Both the position numbers and the translations under genes were made by a program. A stretch of 64,000 bases of DNA from Sandarakinorhabdus glacialis (GTDB taxonomy: Bacteria; Pseudomonadota; Alphaproteobacteria; Sphingomonadales; Sphingomonadaceae), in assembly GCF_014643455.1 (NCBI RefSeq), contig NZ_BMJM01000007.1, positions 62,363 through 126,362 of the forward strand, in the 5' to 3' direction. Each line of letters opens with the position of its first letter. Within the stretch, counting starts at the first letter, position 1. A model generated the notes under the pieces. The model was given only the letters and a program-made list of their open reading frames with translations, was not told the origin of the DNA and searched no databases. Positions 19,336 to 29,543 of this stretch are shown here, one piece after another.

Positions 19336-20415
19336 TCAGTCGACGACGCCGAGGACGATCATGATCACGGCGTATATGCCGAGCGTGATAACCGAGGCGA
19401 AGGCAAGAGCGATGGTGCGCCAGCCGGCGCCGAACCTGCCAAGCGCATAGGCGCCCTTGAGCTGGACGTACATATGGGCGACGGGAATGGCGAAGACGAG
19501 CAGGAACCAGAACAGGCCGAAGCCAATGCCGGCGGCAAGCGCGAGACTGCCGACAACAAAAAGCAGTGACATGAAGCTGATCGAATAGAGCGCGAAAATG
19601 GCATGATCGTACAGGCGGACGTCGCGTTTCCAGGCGAACATCAGCCACAGCCATGGCAGCGACAGTGGCACGAGCAGGAAGCTGAGTTTATAGGCCTTGC
19701 CCTGGATCTTGTAGAGCACGAGCTCGGGATTCTTGAGCGCGTGGCGGGCCTTCTGGTTGATGGTCTCGTTGCCCAGATTGACCTTGAGATCGCTGGTAGC
19801 GAACTCACGACTGATCTCGGCGGGGATGTCGAAGGCACCGGGTGCCACGCCCTGCCTTACAGCGTCGCGGGTCTTGATCAGACCGCTGCGAATGCCGGTG
19901 ATGGTGGCGATCCTGTTGCGGTCGTTGTTCTTCCTGGCGGCGAGCAGATCGCGATCGATATCGGCAATCGAGCAATCGAGCTCGATGATCTGGGCCTTGG
20001 TCTGAGCGGGGGTAAGCGCGGTCGGCAGCGGCATGACGAGGACGAACGAGAACACGAAGAACATCAGGAAGACGACCAGCAAGAACAACGGCACCGGGGC
20101 GATGTAGCGGGCGCGGTGGCCCATGATATATTCACGCGTCAGGCGGCCAGGGTGAAGCAACAGCATCGGAAAGGTCTTCCACGCTTTGCCGTAGAAATGG
20201 GTAATGCCATGGACGAATTCATGGCCGACGTCGGCAGGGCTGCGATGAAGATGCGCCTTCTGCCCGCAATTGCCGCAGAAATTGCCGGGCAATGGTGCAC
20301 CGCAATTGGCGCAGACAGCGGTAGGGCTTGCGCCGCCAGCAGCAGGCGTGTCGATAACGTCGGCGAGCAGGGCGGCATTGGCATGGTCTGCCGCGGCTTC
20401 GATCTCCCCCGCCAT
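19336..20415 (-). CDS. DUF3667 zinc-finger membrane protein
   Basis: A 359-residue protein that opens with a zinc ribbon (CANCG...CGNCGQK, about residues 35-51), as in DUF3667 proteins. At least five hydrophobic segments follow, with a soluble charged loop (about 135-225) between the first and the later ones. The PGRLTREYIMGHRARYIAPVPLFL stretch before the first helix is the family's conserved block. Function is unknown. It converges with rmuC, three bases apart, and is divergent from ssb. Confidence 0.82.
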   Translation of the reverse strand: MAGEIEAAADHANAALLADVIDTPAAGGASPTAVCANCGAPLPGNFCGNCGQKAHLHRSPADVGHEFVHGITHFYGKAWKTFPMLLLHPGRLTREYIMGHRARYIAPVPLFLLVVFLMFFVFSFVLVMPLPTALTPAQTKAQIIELDCSIADIDRDLLAARKNNDRNRIATITGIRSGLIKTRDAVRQGVAPGAFDIPAEISREFATSDLKVNLGNETINQKARHALKNPELVLYKIQGKAYKLSFLLVPLSLPWLWLMFAWKRDVRLYDHAIFALYSISFMSLLFVVGSLALAAGIGFGLFWFLLVFAIPVAHMYVQLKGAYALGRFGAGWRTIALAFASVITLGIYAVIMIVLGVVD

Positions 20416-20549
20416 CGCCGTGCTCCCCCTGGTGCGCTTCCTAGGTGCCGCGAACCATGTGTGTTGGCAAGCGACTGTGGACTGTTTGGCGATAGGAATT
20501 GCCGGGGCGTGGCCGCGGCTTTAGGGTGGGACATTAGGAGAATTCGACG

Positions 20550-21056
20550 ATGGCAGGCGTGAACAAGGTTATTCTGGTCGGACGGCTGGGCAAGGACCCG
20601 GAATCGAAGAGTTTTGCCAACGGCGGCTCGGTCGTGCGGTTCTCGGTGGCGACCTCGGAAACCTGGCGCGACAAGCAGTCGGGTGAGCGCAAGGAAAAGA
20701 CCGAATGGCACAATGTCGCGATTTTCAACGAAAATCTCGGCAAGATCGCCAGCCAGTATCTCCGCAAGGGCAGCCAGGTCTATCTCGAGGGCGCGCTGGA
20801 AACCCGCAAATGGCAGGACCAGCAGGGCGTCGAGAAATATACGACGGAAGTCGTACTGAAGGCCTTCCGCGGCGAACTGACGTTGCTCGACAGCCGGGAC
20901 AGCGGCGCCGGTGCCGGCGGCGGACGCGATAGCGGCGGCGGTTATGGCGGCGGCGGGGATGAATACGGCGCACCAGCCAGCAGCGGCAATTTCGGCAGTG
21001 CGCGCAAGCCGGCACCTGCGTTCGACGACGATCTGAACGACGACGTCCCGTTTTGA
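20550..21056 (+). CDS. ssb: single-stranded DNA-binding protein
   Basis: A 168-residue SSB. The OB fold (about 4-112) starts [14 protein letters not shown] and contains [15 protein letters not shown] and [14 protein letters not shown] Gly/Asp-rich disordered linker (about 118-150) leads to the acidic tip NDDVPF that binds partner proteins. AGGAG lies ten bases before the ATG. It tetramerises on single-stranded DNA in replication and repair. The 3' flank holds several hairpins. Confidence 0.97.
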   Translation: MAGVNKVILVGRLGKDPESKSFANGGSVVRFSVATSETWRDKQSGERKEKTEWHNVAIFNENLGKIASQYLRKGSQVYLEGALETRKWQDQQGVEKYTTEVVLKAFRGELTLLDSRDSGAGAGGGRDSGGGYGGGGDEYGAPASSGNFGSARKPAPAFDDDLNDDVPF

Positions 21057-21084
21057 ACGAACGGCCGTTCATTTATCACGTAAT

Positions 21085-21146
21085 TTGAACCTACTGGTTC
21101 AAGATAGGATCGGGTCGCCACACTGTCGAAAAGTCAGCGACCCGAT
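21085..21146 (+). other. two inverted repeats downstream of ssb
   Basis: TTGAACC-tact-GGTTCAA (21085-21102) is followed by a perfect ten-base stem ATCGGGTCGC / GCGACCCGAT (21109-21118 and 21137-21146) with an 18-base loop. With the hairpin at 21198 they make a structured 3' tract between convergent genes. They could stabilise the ssb message or form a small RNA; no promoter is evident. Confidence 0.5.
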
Positions 21147-21197
21147 ATACGAGGCAAGCGCCTTACCCGTCGCACCCACTTCCAAAAGGGGCTGCAC

Positions 21198-21236
21198 CAT
21201 CGCTGCTGCCGGCTTCCACAACCGGTAGCAGCGATG
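21198..21236 (+). terminator. hairpin terminator between ssb and the serine hydrolase
   Basis: A 15-base stem (CATCGCTGCTGCCGG with its complement, one G-T pair) around a nine-base loop, followed by TTTC. It is strong enough to stop both convergent transcripts, though the T tract is short. Confidence 0.6.
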
Positions 21237-21302
21237 TTTCTGCAAATATTCTGAAGCTTGAGCACGGTCAAGCGCGTGTGATTTAGCCCCACCCGCTGTT
21301 CG

Positions 21303-22310
21303 TCAGGCGTCAACAGCGGTCAGTACGGCAGTGCCGGTGGCTCGGCGCAAAGTGAAGATGCCGGAATCTGCATGACGCGTCGGGTGAACGCGGTTGGTCA
21401 GCAGGGTCCAGGCGACGCCGCGGTCGAAATCGATCCACAATCCCGTCCCGGTAAAGCCTGTATGGCCGATCGTTTCGGGCGAGCAGGTGTCGCCACCGGG
21501 CCAGCCCGTGTGGAACTTGTCCCAACCGCAGGTGCGGTGACCGGCGACGCGGGTACGGATCGCGGCCAGCATGGCGGGGGATGCACCGCTGCCGTCCAAT
21601 AGCCCCTGCGCAAAATCGAGGACACCGGCGACGGTGCCGAACAACCCCGCATGACCGGTGCGGCCGCCGAGCGCGAAGCTGTTTTCGTCATGGACTTCGC
21701 CCTTCAGGACGCGGCCACGCCAGCTGCAGCGTTCGGTGGCGACGGCGGGACCGGGGGGCGGGCCCCAGCTCAGGCCCGCACCCAGCGGAAGCGCATCGAG
21801 CGATCCGCCGGTCAGGCGTTCGATGGCGATGCCGAGCAGCAGGAAGTTGATGTCGGAGTAGACCGGCGGGCCTTGGCGCCATTCGCGTTGCAGGATGAAG
21901 GCGCGCAGGCGGTCGGGGTCGTCGCCATAGGTGTAGATCGGCTCGACGGCAGGCAGATGGGTGTTGTGGGCGAGGCAATCGCGGAAGGTCAGCCGGCGTT
22001 CCGGCGCGTTGGCGATGTCGTACTGGCGCAAGTCGGGGATTGCGTCGGTGAGCGGGCGGTCGAGATCAAGGACGCCTTGATCGGCGAGGCGCAGGATCAT
22101 CGTCGTGGTGGCGACGACCTTGCTCACCGAGGCAAGGTCGAACCAGTGATCGAGGGTGAGAAGCTCGGGGACAGGGACTGTCTGAGCGAAGCCGGCGAAG
22201 TGGATGCCGCGCTGACCTTCTTTGGTGACGATGCCAAGGGTCGCGCCGGGTATGCGACCGGACATTACGGCGTCATTGGCGGGCGCAAAAGCTGCGATAT
22301 CGTCGATCAT
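21303..22310 (-). CDS. cytosolic beta-lactamase-fold serine hydrolase
   Basis: A 335-residue serine hydrolase of the beta-lactamase/S12 family. SVSK is the SxxK motif, YSD the YxN-like motif and HTGFTGTG the HTG motif. No signal peptide or membrane helix is visible, so it is predicted cytosolic. Its ATG overlaps the stop of the upstream AmpG-like permease by four bases, so the two are translationally coupled: the permease probably delivers what this enzyme cuts. The pair resembles mlrD/mlrB of microcystin degraders in type, not in proven identity. Confidence 0.85.
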   Translation of the reverse strand: MIDDIAAFAPANDAVMSGRIPGATLGIVTKEGQRGIHFAGFAQTVPVPELLTLDHWFDLASVSKVVATTTMILRLADQGVLDLDRPLTDAIPDLRQYDIANAPERRLTFRDCLAHNTHLPAVEPIYTYGDDPDRLRAFILQREWRQGPPVYSDINFLLLGIAIERLTGGSLDALPLGAGLSWGPPPGPAVATERCSWRGRVLKGEVHDENSFALGGRTGHAGLFGTVAGVLDFAQGLLDGSGASPAMLAAIRTRVAGHRTCGWDKFHTGWPGGDTCSPETIGHTGFTGTGLWIDFDRGVAWTLLTNRVHPTRHADSGIFTLRRATGTAVLTAVDA

Positions 22311-23818
22311 TCGGGGCTATCCGGCGCGCGAGGGTGAAGCCGGGCAAGTGCGGGGAGGAACAGCAAGGCGGCGAGGCTGAGGACCCCTGAAAGCAGGAAA
22401 AACTTGTCATAGCCGATGCCGATTACGATGGCACCGCCCGCGCCCGACAACAGCCGCGGCAGCATGAAGGCCCAGCCCGACAGAAAAGCATATTGGGCGC
22501 CCGGAAAGCGCGGGTTCACCAGCATCGAGAGGTAAACGACGAAGATCGCGCCGGCCATGCCGTTGCCGAATTGATCGGCACCGGTCGCGATATAGAGCAA
22601 CGTCTCGTCGATGGGTTGCGCCGCGAGCCAGACGAAGCCGAAATTGCCGATGGCGGCGAAAATCGCGCCGAGCGCCAGCGTATGCGGCAGCGGCCAGCGC
22701 ATGACGAGGAAACCGCCGATGCCGACGCCGGCCATGCTGGCGCCGAGCGCGACGAAGCTGTCGGCGCGGCCGATGGCGCTGAGGCTGTAGCCGAGATCGC
22801 GGATCATCGGCTTCGACAGGTTGAGCGCCAGCACGTCGCCCATGCGGTACAGCGACACGAACGCCATCAACACGATGGCGCCGAAGCCGTAGCGCCAGAA
22901 AAAATCGACATACGGCCCGATGGCCGCAGAACTGCGCAAGCGGGACTGAGGCGTCGCACGGCGGATGCGGGGCAGTGCCAGCGCCATGGCAAGGAAGGGC
23001 AGCATCGCGATGCCGAGCACCCAAGGGGTGACGTTGGCATCGGCGTCGAAGCCGATGCCGGCAGCGGCTGCGAGGACGAGCCAGCCGATCGCGGCGACGG
23101 CGACGAGCATGACGACAAGGATCGCGGCGCTGGCGGCGAGGCCGGTGAATAGCGCGCTGGTGCGGCCAGCGGTATTGCGCGCGTCGGGCGCCGTGGCGAC
23201 GAGCAGCGGAAAGGCGAGGAAGGCAATCGCGGCGATGACGAGATAGGCCGCCATCCAGCCGGCGCTGTCGGCGATGAGAAGCGCCCCGCTGCCGGCGGCA
23301 ACCATCGCCGAGCGATAGCCCCAGAGGTTAGCGGCGACGATAGGCCCCTGCTGGTCTTGGGTCGGGGCGAGTTCGATGCGCCAGGCGTCGGCGGCGATTT
23401 CGAGGGTCGTCGTCCAGAAGGCGAGCAGGATGGCGAACAGCGCCGTCAGCGCCAGGTCGTTGTCGGCGGCGGTGACCGCCATGGCGACCATCGCGGTGAA
23501 AATGCCTAGCTGCGAGAGCAGGATCCAGCCACGGCGCTTGCCCCAGAAGCGCGCAAAGCCGGGGACATCGAAACGATCGAGCAGCGGTGCCCAAAGGAAT
23601 TTGAAGGTCGGCAGCAATTGCACCCAGGCGAAAAAACCGATGACCGCGAGCGCGGTGCCGTGCGCCTGAAGGCGAAGCGCGAGCACCACCGAGAACATGT
23701 AGAACGGCAAGCCCGCGGAAAAACCGAGCAAGCCAAAGAGCAACATGCGGCGGCGGTTACCGGGCAAGGCGGTGCTCAGGGTTGCGTCGCTTGCAAAGGC
23801 AGGATCAATCGTGGCCAT
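22307..23818 (-). CDS. AmpG-like MFS permease
   Basis: A 503-residue membrane protein with about 12-14 helices. The N-terminal GFSAGLPFYM, LPTFKFLWAPLLDRF and GKRRGWILLSQ are hallmarks of the AmpG family, importers of muropeptides and other peptide-like compounds. ATG 23818 has AGGAG five bases upstream. It lies between a TonB receptor gene (59 bases upstream) and the serine hydrolase (four-base overlap), consistent with an inner-membrane step after outer-membrane uptake. The substrate is unknown. Confidence 0.87.
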   Translation of the reverse strand: MATIDPAFASDATLSTALPGNRRRMLLFGLLGFSAGLPFYMFSVVLALRLQAHGTALAVIGFFAWVQLLPTFKFLWAPLLDRFDVPGFARFWGKRRGWILLSQLGIFTAMVAMAVTAADNDLALTALFAILLAFWTTTLEIAADAWRIELAPTQDQQGPIVAANLWGYRSAMVAAGSGALLIADSAGWMAAYLVIAAIAFLAFPLLVATAPDARNTAGRTSALFTGLAASAAILVVMLVAVAAIGWLVLAAAAGIGFDADANVTPWVLGIAMLPFLAMALALPRIRRATPQSRLRSSAAIGPYVDFFWRYGFGAIVLMAFVSLYRMGDVLALNLSKPMIRDLGYSLSAIGRADSFVALGASMAGVGIGGFLVMRWPLPHTLALGAIFAAIGNFGFVWLAAQPIDETLLYIATGADQFGNGMAGAIFVVYLSMLVNPRFPGAQYAFLSGWAFMLPRLLSGAGGAIVIGIGYDKFFLLSGVLSLAALLFLPALARLHPRAPDSPE

Positions 23819-23877
23819 CGATACTCCTGCACCCGGCCCGGCGCGCCGCAGATCGGCGCGAACCGGGCTCAACGAAC

Positions 23878-26800
23878 TTAACGGGTCTGCACGCGGATAC
23901 CGACGCGGAAAGCGCGGCCGAGCAGGTCCGAATAGGTGCTGTTGGCGGCGAGCCCGGTTTCGGGAAGCAGCAGCGGTTCGCGGTCGAAGAGGTTGGTGAT
24001 GTTGAGGAAGAACTGGGCTTCAGCGCCGGCCAAGTCGACCTTCTGGGTCAGGTTGAGATCGGCGTAGAAGACGCCCGACACACTGTTGTCGTCGTAGGTG
24101 AAGAAATTGGGATTGTTGGCGGGGCAAGCGGTCGTGCACTCGATGCCGTTGGCGACATATTTGCCCGCGTTAACGCCGCGGCCGACCGCAGTGATCGAGA
24201 AGCTGGGGGTCTCGTAGCTGGCGCTGACGCGGAAGATCCAATCCGGCGTGCTGGTTTGACCGCCGTTGACGCCGGCCGAATCGAGCACGATCGTGCCGGG
24301 AACGCCGCTGTCGTAGAGGTTTTCGATGTAGCGCGTGGCGAGACCGCGCAGGGTGAAGCTGGCCTGCGACGTGGCGAAAATCCGATCGAGCGGCAAACGA
24401 TAGCTGGCATCGATGTCGACGCCGCGGACGAGCTGGTTGGCAGCGTTGAACGGCTGGCTGCGGATGAGCAGATAAGGCTGGCCGGGCACCGAGCGAATCG
24501 GATCATTGCTGATCGCGTCGCAGAACGCCTGCTGGCTTTGCAGATAGCAAAGGTCGGCGATCTGCTGCGCGCTGAAGGTGCTGATCGCCTCCCCGAGATC
24601 GATGCGGAAATAATCGACCGAGAGATTGAACCCGGGCAGGAAACTGGGGGAGAGCACGACTCCGGCATTCCAGGAATCGGCCTTTTCGGGGCTCAGATCG
24701 GGGTTTCCGGTGACGAAGCCCGAATAGGCATAGTTTGCCGGGCCATTGGCACCGTCCGGCGTGAAGATCGGATTTCGGATCGAATCGCTGTTCGCCGAAC
24801 CGCCCTGGAACAGGTCGTTGAGGTTGGGCGCGCGGATGTCACGCGAGCGGGTAACGCGCAGCCGGATGTCGTCGATCACCTGCCAGGTGGCGCCGGCCTT
24901 CCAAGTCGTGACATAGCCCGCGGTCGAATAGTCGGTGGCGCGGACGGCGCCGTTGAATTCGATCCCGGCGCCAAGCGGCACGACGGTTTCGAGATAGGCT
25001 TCCTTGACGTTGTAGCTGCCGTTGGTCGGCAGATAATTGCCGACCGACCAGGCATTGCTGGTGGTCGGACGGCCGGAGGCATCGACCGTCGGGGTCGGCT
25101 GGAACTCGGCCGGCACGAAGCCGCGGATCTTTTCCTCGCGATATTCGGCGCCGACGGCGATGCTGACGTCGCCGGCCCAGGTGGCGAAAGGCGTTACCGA
25201 GAGGTTGGCCGCAGCGTTATATTGCTCGACCACCTCGTCGCGGTAAGGATTGCCGAGCGCATAGCCCGCAACAGCGGGATTGGCGACACCGATACCAAGG
25301 CGATTGAGCGGAACGCAGGCGGGATCGTTGTTGGTGGTGATGGCATCGACGTTGATCAGGCACTGGATCGAACCCGGGGCATAGCCGGCAGCGTTGCCGG
25401 CGGGGGCGAAGACCGCTGCCGTGGCATTGGCGATGCGCGCGTTGTTCATGACGTTGCGGAGCTGTTCGCGGAGGTCGGCGCGGCCGTATTGCGCGTAGAC
25501 ATTCCACGTTGCGCGCTTGCCGAACATCTCGGTATCGCCATCGGCGCCAAGGGCATAACGCTGCACCTCGCGCTTGTTGTCGACGCCGCGGAATGGCAGG
25601 TCGGCGGCGGTGGTGGCGACGGTCACGCCGGTGATGCCGGCAAGGCGTGCCGGCCCGAGGGTGTTATACAGGAAGGCGTTGCAGGTCAGCGGTGCGGCGG
25701 CAGCGGTCGCCGCAGTGCCGCAGCCGGTCGCATTCAGGTTGATGCCGGTCGACAAGTTCGGCCCGGCGTTGAAGAAAACTTCCTGCTTGTTGTACGCGCC
25801 CTCGGCGAAGAGCTTGATGCCGTCGGCGACTTCGTAGCTGACGCGGCCGAAGACACCCCGGCGGTCGTCCTCGGGATCGAGGCCGATGCGGCGACCCGAA
25901 TCATTGACCCGCCAGTCGCCACCCTGCGTCAGCGTGGGGGCGGCAGCGCCGGCCGGCGACGGAAAGGTCAGCGCGCCGTACTGAAACTGGTTGATGGCGC
26001 CGGCGTTGGTGAAATAGAGCCCGCGCAGCCGGTTGGCGACGCCGCCGGCCGAACCGGTGACAAGGCCGCCGGGTGTCGAGTTCGCAGCGCCGACCTGGCG
26101 GCGGATCAGGTAGCGCGGCGTCGTGCTGGCAGTGGTCCAGGCGGGGTCCTGGATGCGGACATAGCCGGTGGCGTTCCAGTCGCGGTCGACCTGGAAGATA
26201 CCGTCGCGGTGGGCAAGCTCGGCGCTAAGCAGGATATGGCCGCGGCCACCGGCAAAGGCCGCACCGCCCGCCACGCCGAAGGCATAGTTATAGCCGTCGC
26301 CCTGCCCGGTAACGCCGTTTTCGGCGCTCAGCTTGAGGCCTTCATATCCCTTGTCGAGGACGAAGTTGACGACGCCGGCGACAGCGTCCGAGCCATAGGC
26401 AGCCGACGCGCCGCCGGTGACAACCTCGACGCTTTTGACGAGCGACTGCGGGATGGTGTTGACGTCGACGAGGCCGGTGACGGTCGAGCCGACCGAGCGG
26501 CGGCCGTCGAGCAGGACGAGCGTGCGCTCGGCGCCGAGGTTGCGCAAATTGAGCGCGTTGATGCCGGCCTGCCCGCTCGAGAGGTTGAGGCGCGAGTTGG
26601 CGGGGCGGGTCGAACCGGCGAGCGAGGGCAGCTGGTTGACGAAATCGGCGATGTTGTTGCTCGGCGAGGTGTTCTGGATATCCTCCAGCGTTAGCGCGGT
26701 GAGCGGTGTCGGCGCCTGGAAGCCGTCGCGAACGATGCGCGTCCCAGTGACGACGATATCCTCGACGCGGGTGGCTTCGGGCTCGGCGGCGGGCGCAGTC

Positions 26801-26922
26801 TGGGCGGCGGCGTGGCTGGGCAGCAGGCTGGCAAGCGCAAGCGCAGCGAGACTCGATTGCGCGGCACGCGCGAGACTGGATTTTGCGGCATGACTGCGCC
26901 GGAAGTTGTTGGTCACGAGCAT
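23878..26922 (-). CDS. TonB-dependent receptor (uptake locus)
   Basis: A 1014-residue outer-membrane receptor. The signal peptide ends near LLPSHAAAQ; EDIVVTGTRI opens the plug (about 50-180, with LRNLGAERTLVLLDGRR), and the rest is a 22-strand barrel finishing in a conserved GRAFRVGIRVQTR-type last strand. The size and the RNLGAERTLVLLDGRR block are typical of large sphingomonad/Caulobacter receptors for peptides or oligosaccharides rather than small siderophores. GGGGGA precedes ATG 26922. It is divergent, across 245 bases, from the penicillin-acylase gene. Confidence 0.92.
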   Translation of the reverse strand: MLVTNNFRRSHAAKSSLARAAQSSLAALALASLLPSHAAAQTAPAAEPEATRVEDIVVTGTRIVRDGFQAPTPLTALTLEDIQNTSPSNNIADFVNQLPSLAGSTRPANSRLNLSSGQAGINALNLRNLGAERTLVLLDGRRSVGSTVTGLVDVNTIPQSLVKSVEVVTGGASAAYGSDAVAGVVNFVLDKGYEGLKLSAENGVTGQGDGYNYAFGVAGGAAFAGGRGHILLSAELAHRDGIFQVDRDWNATGYVRIQDPAWTTASTTPRYLIRRQVGAANSTPGGLVTGSAGGVANRLRGLYFTNAGAINQFQYGALTFPSPAGAAAPTLTQGGDWRVNDSGRRIGLDPEDDRRGVFGRVSYEVADGIKLFAEGAYNKQEVFFNAGPNLSTGINLNATGCGTAATAAAAPLTCNAFLYNTLGPARLAGITGVTVATTAADLPFRGVDNKREVQRYALGADGDTEMFGKRATWNVYAQYGRADLREQLRNVMNNARIANATAAVFAPAGNAAGYAPGSIQCLINVDAITTNNDPACVPLNRLGIGVANPAVAGYALGNPYRDEVVEQYNAAANLSVTPFATWAGDVSIAVGAEYREEKIRGFVPAEFQPTPTVDASGRPTTSNAWSVGNYLPTNGSYNVKEAYLETVVPLGAGIEFNGAVRATDYSTAGYVTTWKAGATWQVIDDIRLRVTRSRDIRAPNLNDLFQGGSANSDSIRNPIFTPDGANGPANYAYSGFVTGNPDLSPEKADSWNAGVVLSPSFLPGFNLSVDYFRIDLGEAISTFSAQQIADLCYLQSQQAFCDAISNDPIRSVPGQPYLLIRSQPFNAANQLVRGVDIDASYRLPLDRIFATSQASFTLRGLATRYIENLYDSGVPGTIVLDSAGVNGGQTSTPDWIFRVSASYETPSFSITAVGRGVNAGKYVANGIECTTACPANNPNFFTYDDNSVSGVFYADLNLTQKVDLAGAEAQFFLNITNLFDREPLLLPETGLAANSTYSDLLGRAFRVGIRVQTR

Positions 26923-27167
26923 CGAAGTCCCCCTTTGATCATTATGCACTGCACGCCCCGAACTTTGGCCCCGGTGGCGGCTTCGTCTTGCGTTTGTAAT
27001 CCCCGTGTCATGGTGCCGGTGGGGAACGAACCGCGTCAAGCGGCGGCGCGGCGATTTCTGCGAAGTGTGGCGCGTTTGGCGCGGGGCAGCGCGAGGGAGT
27101 GCGGGATTGCGCGCCCTGCCCTGCCCGCATAGGTTGGCACGTGCCGATGAAAGCCCGGGGAAACTGC

Positions 27168-29540
27168 ATGAAGCTGAACCGGCGGGCTTTTTTGGCGGGA
27201 ACGGCGATTGTCGGGCTGGTGCCGGGGGTGGCGATCGCAGCGGTGACCCGCCGGGTAACGGGGGCGTCGGGACCGATCGAGATTATCGACGATATATGGG
27301 GCGTTCCGCATATCCGTGCCGGCAGCAAGGCCGATGCCTTTTTCGGGCAGGGATACGCCGCGGCGCGCGACCGGTTGTTCCAGCTCGATCTCGGGCATCG
27401 GCGGATTATGGGGCGGCTGGCGGAAGCATTCGGGACGGATTTCGTCGACAACGACCATGCCGAGCGGCTGTTTCACTACCGCGGCGACCTCGCCGCCGAG
27501 TTGGCGGTGGTGCCCGCCGAGGTGCTGGCGTGCGCGCGGGGTTATATCGCCGGCGTCAATGCGCGGATCGACGAGGTCATGGCGGATCCGGCGCTTTTGC
27601 CGGCAGAATATGCAATCCTGGGTGCGGTGCCGCTGCGCTGGGACCTGCGCGACCTGGTCACGGCGCGCGGCGCGGCGCTGGGCAATGCCGACGACGAGAT
27701 CCGGCGCGCGCAGCTGGCGGCGATGGGGATGCTCGAGCTTGATACGCTGGTGGCGCCGCTGCGGCCGGCGTGGCGGTTGAAGATGCCGGCCGGGCTGGAT
27801 GTGAAGGCGATTTCGGAGCGTGATCTGGGCGTGCTGGCGCGAACGGAGGGGTCCTTGCCGTTCGGGAATACGCCGTCGCCGGTCCGCGAGCCGGCGGACG
27901 TGCGCGATCCGGCGGGGGCGCGGATCGAGCAGCAGAATGCGGGATCGAATGCCTGGACGATCGCCCCGCAGCGAAGTGCGACGGGGCGGGCGATACTGGC
28001 GAATGACCCGCACCTGGGCATCGGCGGCTTCGCCCCGCGGCACGTCGCGCACCTGACCGCGCCGGGGCTTGATGTGATCGGCGGCGGCTCGCCGGGATTG
28101 CCGGGGATCATGCAGGGGCACACCGATCGCTTTGCCTTCGGGCGGACCAATTCGCACAACGACCAGACCGACCTGTTCGTGCTCGCGCTCGATCCGGCGG
28201 ACCCTGAAAGGTATCGGCACGATGGCGGCTGGAAGCGCTTCGAGACGATCTGGGAAGAGATCGCGGTGAAGGGCGCGGCGCCGCGCAAGGTCAGGATGCG
28301 GTTTGCCGTGCAGGGGCCGGTGCTGCTCCATGATGCCGCTTCCGGACGGGCGACAGTGCTGGCCAGCGTGACGATGATGCCCGGGGCGATGGGCGGATTT
28401 GCGATGATCGCGATCAACCTGGCGCGAGACTGGGCGGGACTACGCGAGGCGTTCAAGCTGCATCCGTCGCCGACGAATTTTCACTACGCCGATGTCGATG
28501 GCAACCATGGCTGGCAGGTGATCGGGATGGCGCCGATCCGGGGCGGCGGGCACGACGGGCTGTTGCCGGTGCCGGGAGACGGGCGGTTCGACTGGAAAGG
28601 CCGGTTCGGCGCGGAGAAACTGCCGCGCGAATATAATCCGGCGAAGGGGTGGTTTGCGACCGCTAACGAGGACAATCTGCCCAAGGATTATCCGGTACCG
28701 TTGGCATTCTCGTTTCGCGAGCCGTATCGGTATGAGCGCATTGTCGGCGTGCTCGAGAAGCAGCCGCGGCATCGGCTGGCGGACAGCGCAGCGTTGCAGC
28801 AGGACCTGTGGTCGACACCGGCGCGTGAGCTGGCGGCGTTGATCCCGAAGGACGTCAGTGCAGCGGCGCGGCCGGCGGCGGATATGTTGCGCGGCTTCGA
28901 CGGCGAATTGCGCGCCGATAGCGGGCCGGCAGCGCTGCTTCGGATATTGTGGGCGGACCTTGGCAAGCGGGTGCTCGACGCGATCGTCCCGCCGGCGGCG
29001 CGGGCGCTGGTGCCGTCGATCGCGGCGGGGGAATTGATCCGGCTGATGCGCGATCCGGATGCGCGGTTTGGGGCGGAGCCGGCGGCAGCGCGCGATCGGA
29101 TCTTCGATGCAGCATTGGTTGCGGCGTGGGCGGAGGCGACGCGCTTGATGGGGGCGGACCCGGCGAAATGGCGCTGGGGGGCGATCCACAATGTGCGGAT
29201 TGCACATCCATTGTCGCGGATACCGGCGATCGCGGCGGCCTTTCCGGTTCTGGAAGGTGGGCAGTCGGGGGGCGACAATTTTACCGTCAACGCGCGCTGG
29301 GTCGGCGGTCGAGGTTATCGGGTGGGCGGCGGCGCGAGCTATCTGCAAGTTATCGATGTCGGCGGCTGGGACAACAGCCTGTACCTCAACCTGCCGGGTC
29401 AGTCGGCCGACCCGGCGTCGCCGCACTACCGCGATCAATATGCGCCATGGGTTGCCGGGGCGATGCAGAAAATGCCGTTTAGCCGGGCAGCGGTCGATGC
29501 GGCGGCGCGGAACCGGACGCTGCTGGTGCCGAAGGGCTAG
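27168..29540 (+). CDS. Tat-exported penicillin acylase family (Ntn) hydrolase
   Basis: A 790-residue S45 Ntn-hydrolase precursor. The N-terminus NRRAFLAGTAIVG is a twin-arginine signal. The alpha chain (WGVPHIRAGSKADAFFGQGYAAARDRLFQLD) is followed by a spacer; NAGSNAWTIAP places the nucleophile at Ser260, exposed after self-cleavage. The beta chain contains ANDPHL and FGRTNSHNDQTDLFV. The family deacylates penicillins, acyl-homoserine lactones or lipopeptides. GGGGA lies six bases before ATG 27168. A D-aminoacylase gene follows after three bases. Confidence 0.92.
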   Translation: MKLNRRAFLAGTAIVGLVPGVAIAAVTRRVTGASGPIEIIDDIWGVPHIRAGSKADAFFGQGYAAARDRLFQLDLGHRRIMGRLAEAFGTDFVDNDHAERLFHYRGDLAAELAVVPAEVLACARGYIAGVNARIDEVMADPALLPAEYAILGAVPLRWDLRDLVTARGAALGNADDEIRRAQLAAMGMLELDTLVAPLRPAWRLKMPAGLDVKAISERDLGVLARTEGSLPFGNTPSPVREPADVRDPAGARIEQQNAGSNAWTIAPQRSATGRAILANDPHLGIGGFAPRHVAHLTAPGLDVIGGGSPGLPGIMQGHTDRFAFGRTNSHNDQTDLFVLALDPADPERYRHDGGWKRFETIWEEIAVKGAAPRKVRMRFAVQGPVLLHDAASGRATVLASVTMMPGAMGGFAMIAINLARDWAGLREAFKLHPSPTNFHYADVDGNHGWQVIGMAPIRGGGHDGLLPVPGDGRFDWKGRFGAEKLPREYNPAKGWFATANEDNLPKDYPVPLAFSFREPYRYERIVGVLEKQPRHRLADSAALQQDLWSTPARELAALIPKDVSAAARPAADMLRGFDGELRADSGPAALLRILWADLGKRVLDAIVPPAARALVPSIAAGELIRLMRDPDARFGAEPAAARDRIFDAALVAAWAEATRLMGADPAKWRWGAIHNVRIAHPLSRIPAIAAAFPVLEGGQSGGDNFTVNARWVGGRGYRVGGGASYLQVIDVGGWDNSLYLNLPGQSADPASPHYRDQYAPWVAGAMQKMPFSRAAVDAAARNRTLLVPKG

Positions 29541-29543
29541 GGG

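Noticed and set aside
23782-26694. 970-codon open frame antisense to the TonB receptor
   Set aside because: It is a shadow caused by GC-rich codon use; it lacks domain motifs, while the opposite strand has a complete receptor.
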